The position numbers were made by a program, and so were the translations under genes. Shown here piece after piece: positions 63,024 to 64,000 of a stretch of DNA of 64,000 bases. The notes under the pieces are model-generated. The model worked only from the letters and a program-made list of their open reading frames with translations. It was not told the origin of the DNA and did no database searches. How positions within the stretch are numbered: position 1 is the stretch's first letter; every line of letters begins with the position of its first letter. The stretch covers positions 1 to 64,000 of the forward strand of contig CALSFV010000488.1 of NCBI GenBank assembly GCA_943737045.1, given 5' to 3'. Origin of the DNA: Parapristionchus giblindavisi (lineage: Eukaryota > Nematoda > Chromadorea > Rhabditida > Diplogasteridae).

Positions 63024-64000
63024 CTTTAATTATAAATTTAATTATTTGAAATTGTTAAAATTACTAGTTCTATTGATTGTTGAATGGGACACCTCGAGTT
63101 AATTTGAAGAAACTCTCCGCTCTGACCATGCTCTCTCGCTTTCTTTGTCTACGAGACAGCGTTGACATGGCGGAGAGCGGCAAATTAGCCCGGGGTTTGC
63201 TTTTAATAAGCACGTTTACAGATAGCGCAGAATTCAGACTATCAACTAACTAACTAACAACTAATTGTAAGAAAAAAACATGAGAAATCATTACAACGTT
63301 CTTTGAAGTTGGGTCCATTCCCCCCCCCCCCACTTTTTATTTTCTCCTTGTGCAGATTTCTTCATATTTATTCGTTTTTACTCGTTGTAACATCTTTTGA
63401 TGCATGATAAATAACTAAAAAAAGTTGTAAAACATCTCGAATTCTATCGTAAGTCACATCACCGTTGTTGTTGGTCAGAAATCATGATTTAATGTTTTGC
63501 ATGGACGGCAACTTTTTGATCGCGCGCTCAAAATGATACTACCTCTCCTATCTCTATCCCTTCTCTATCAGTTTGTTGTCATCTAGTCAATCAGAAAATT
63601 TATATTTATAATTAACACATGCTCACGCATGAGTGAGATAGTCGAAATATGAGAAATAATAAACAACAAAATAAGTAAAAAGATATTTCCCCAGTTATTT
63701 CTATCTGCATGCCAAAACATGAAACTGATAAATTGTGTTGTATTATAGTGAATCAACTTGTATTGTGTCCGTACAGCACAGTAAACAATCTGATATTGAT
63801 AGACGGGGGGGGGGGGGGGTCGACTATCACTCAAACATCGTCTTATTTTTGGGGACAGTTTCGGAGTAGACTACACACAGGCATTTGTACTTCAGCGAAT
63901 CAACAATCCCCCAGTGTCTCTCGTTCTGATGGATAGATTACTTTGGCACTACTCTAGACCACCGGACCAGAACACCGGGCCAGTCCAAAAGGATGATAAA
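63024..64000. other. Probable intron with a family A element
   Basis: Family A at 63088-63206 (GGGACACCTCGAGTTAATTT to AAATTAGCCCGGGGTTTGC), C and G homopolymers at 63317-63331 and 63806-63819, and at the end TTGGCACTACTCTAGACC, a motif also seen near 11818 and 38092. No exon is recognised. Confidence 0.55.

Overview
This is a eukaryotic, almost certainly nematode, window. The genes are split by many short introns that mostly end in TTTCAG-like acceptors. Proteins of recognisable animal families (Prickle, glutamine synthetase) sit beside small secreted proteins I cannot place in any family. Very dense short palindromic DNA transposons and tandem repeats fill introns and intergenic DNA. A diplogastrid such as Pristionchus is my guess from overall style, not something the sequence proves. 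Exon models were built by eye from splice consensus, reading-frame continuity and comparison between paralogs in the window; none has transcript support.

Layout. 0.5-10.9 kb, plus strand: a 16-exon Prickle gene (PET domain, three LIM domains, C-terminal CaaX box). 14.1-18.7 kb: a convergent inverted pair of nearly identical genes for a small single-span membrane protein, sharing a promoter module. 20.0-41.1 kb: a cluster of two families of small secreted proteins. One ('RDKRQ family') has four intact members (20.0 kb plus; 31.0, 35.2 and 39.0 kb minus) and one 5' fragment (47.5 kb). The other has a five-exon helical secreted protein (22.5-24.6 kb), a decayed paralog (27-28.2 kb), and a third member (37.4-38.0 kb) that keeps the family's promoter, signal peptide and 3' end but has a repeat core resembling an amidated neuropeptide or antimicrobial precursor. 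40.1-54.6 kb: a 7,054-bp direct tandem duplication, nearly identical between copies, that leaves one intact glutamine synthetase gene (51.98-55.51 kb), a 5'-truncated glutamine synthetase copy (44.57-46.47 kb) and the RDKRQ 5' fragment. 55.5-64 kb: mostly repeats, with one convincing terminal exon of a minus-strand gene entering from the right (62.9-63.0 kb).

The gene-poor DNA is a layered record of transposition: at least 26 copies of one palindromic element, several further palindromic families, hAT-like, Tc1/mariner-like and Mutator-like elements recognisable by target-site duplications, large fold-backs, tRNA-like sequences, and a short retroposon with an 11-bp target duplication. Nested insertions give relative ages. 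Prickle acts in planar cell polarity and glutamine synthetase in ammonia assimilation; the secreted cluster has no assigned function. There is no operon or functional pathway linking these genes that I can see.
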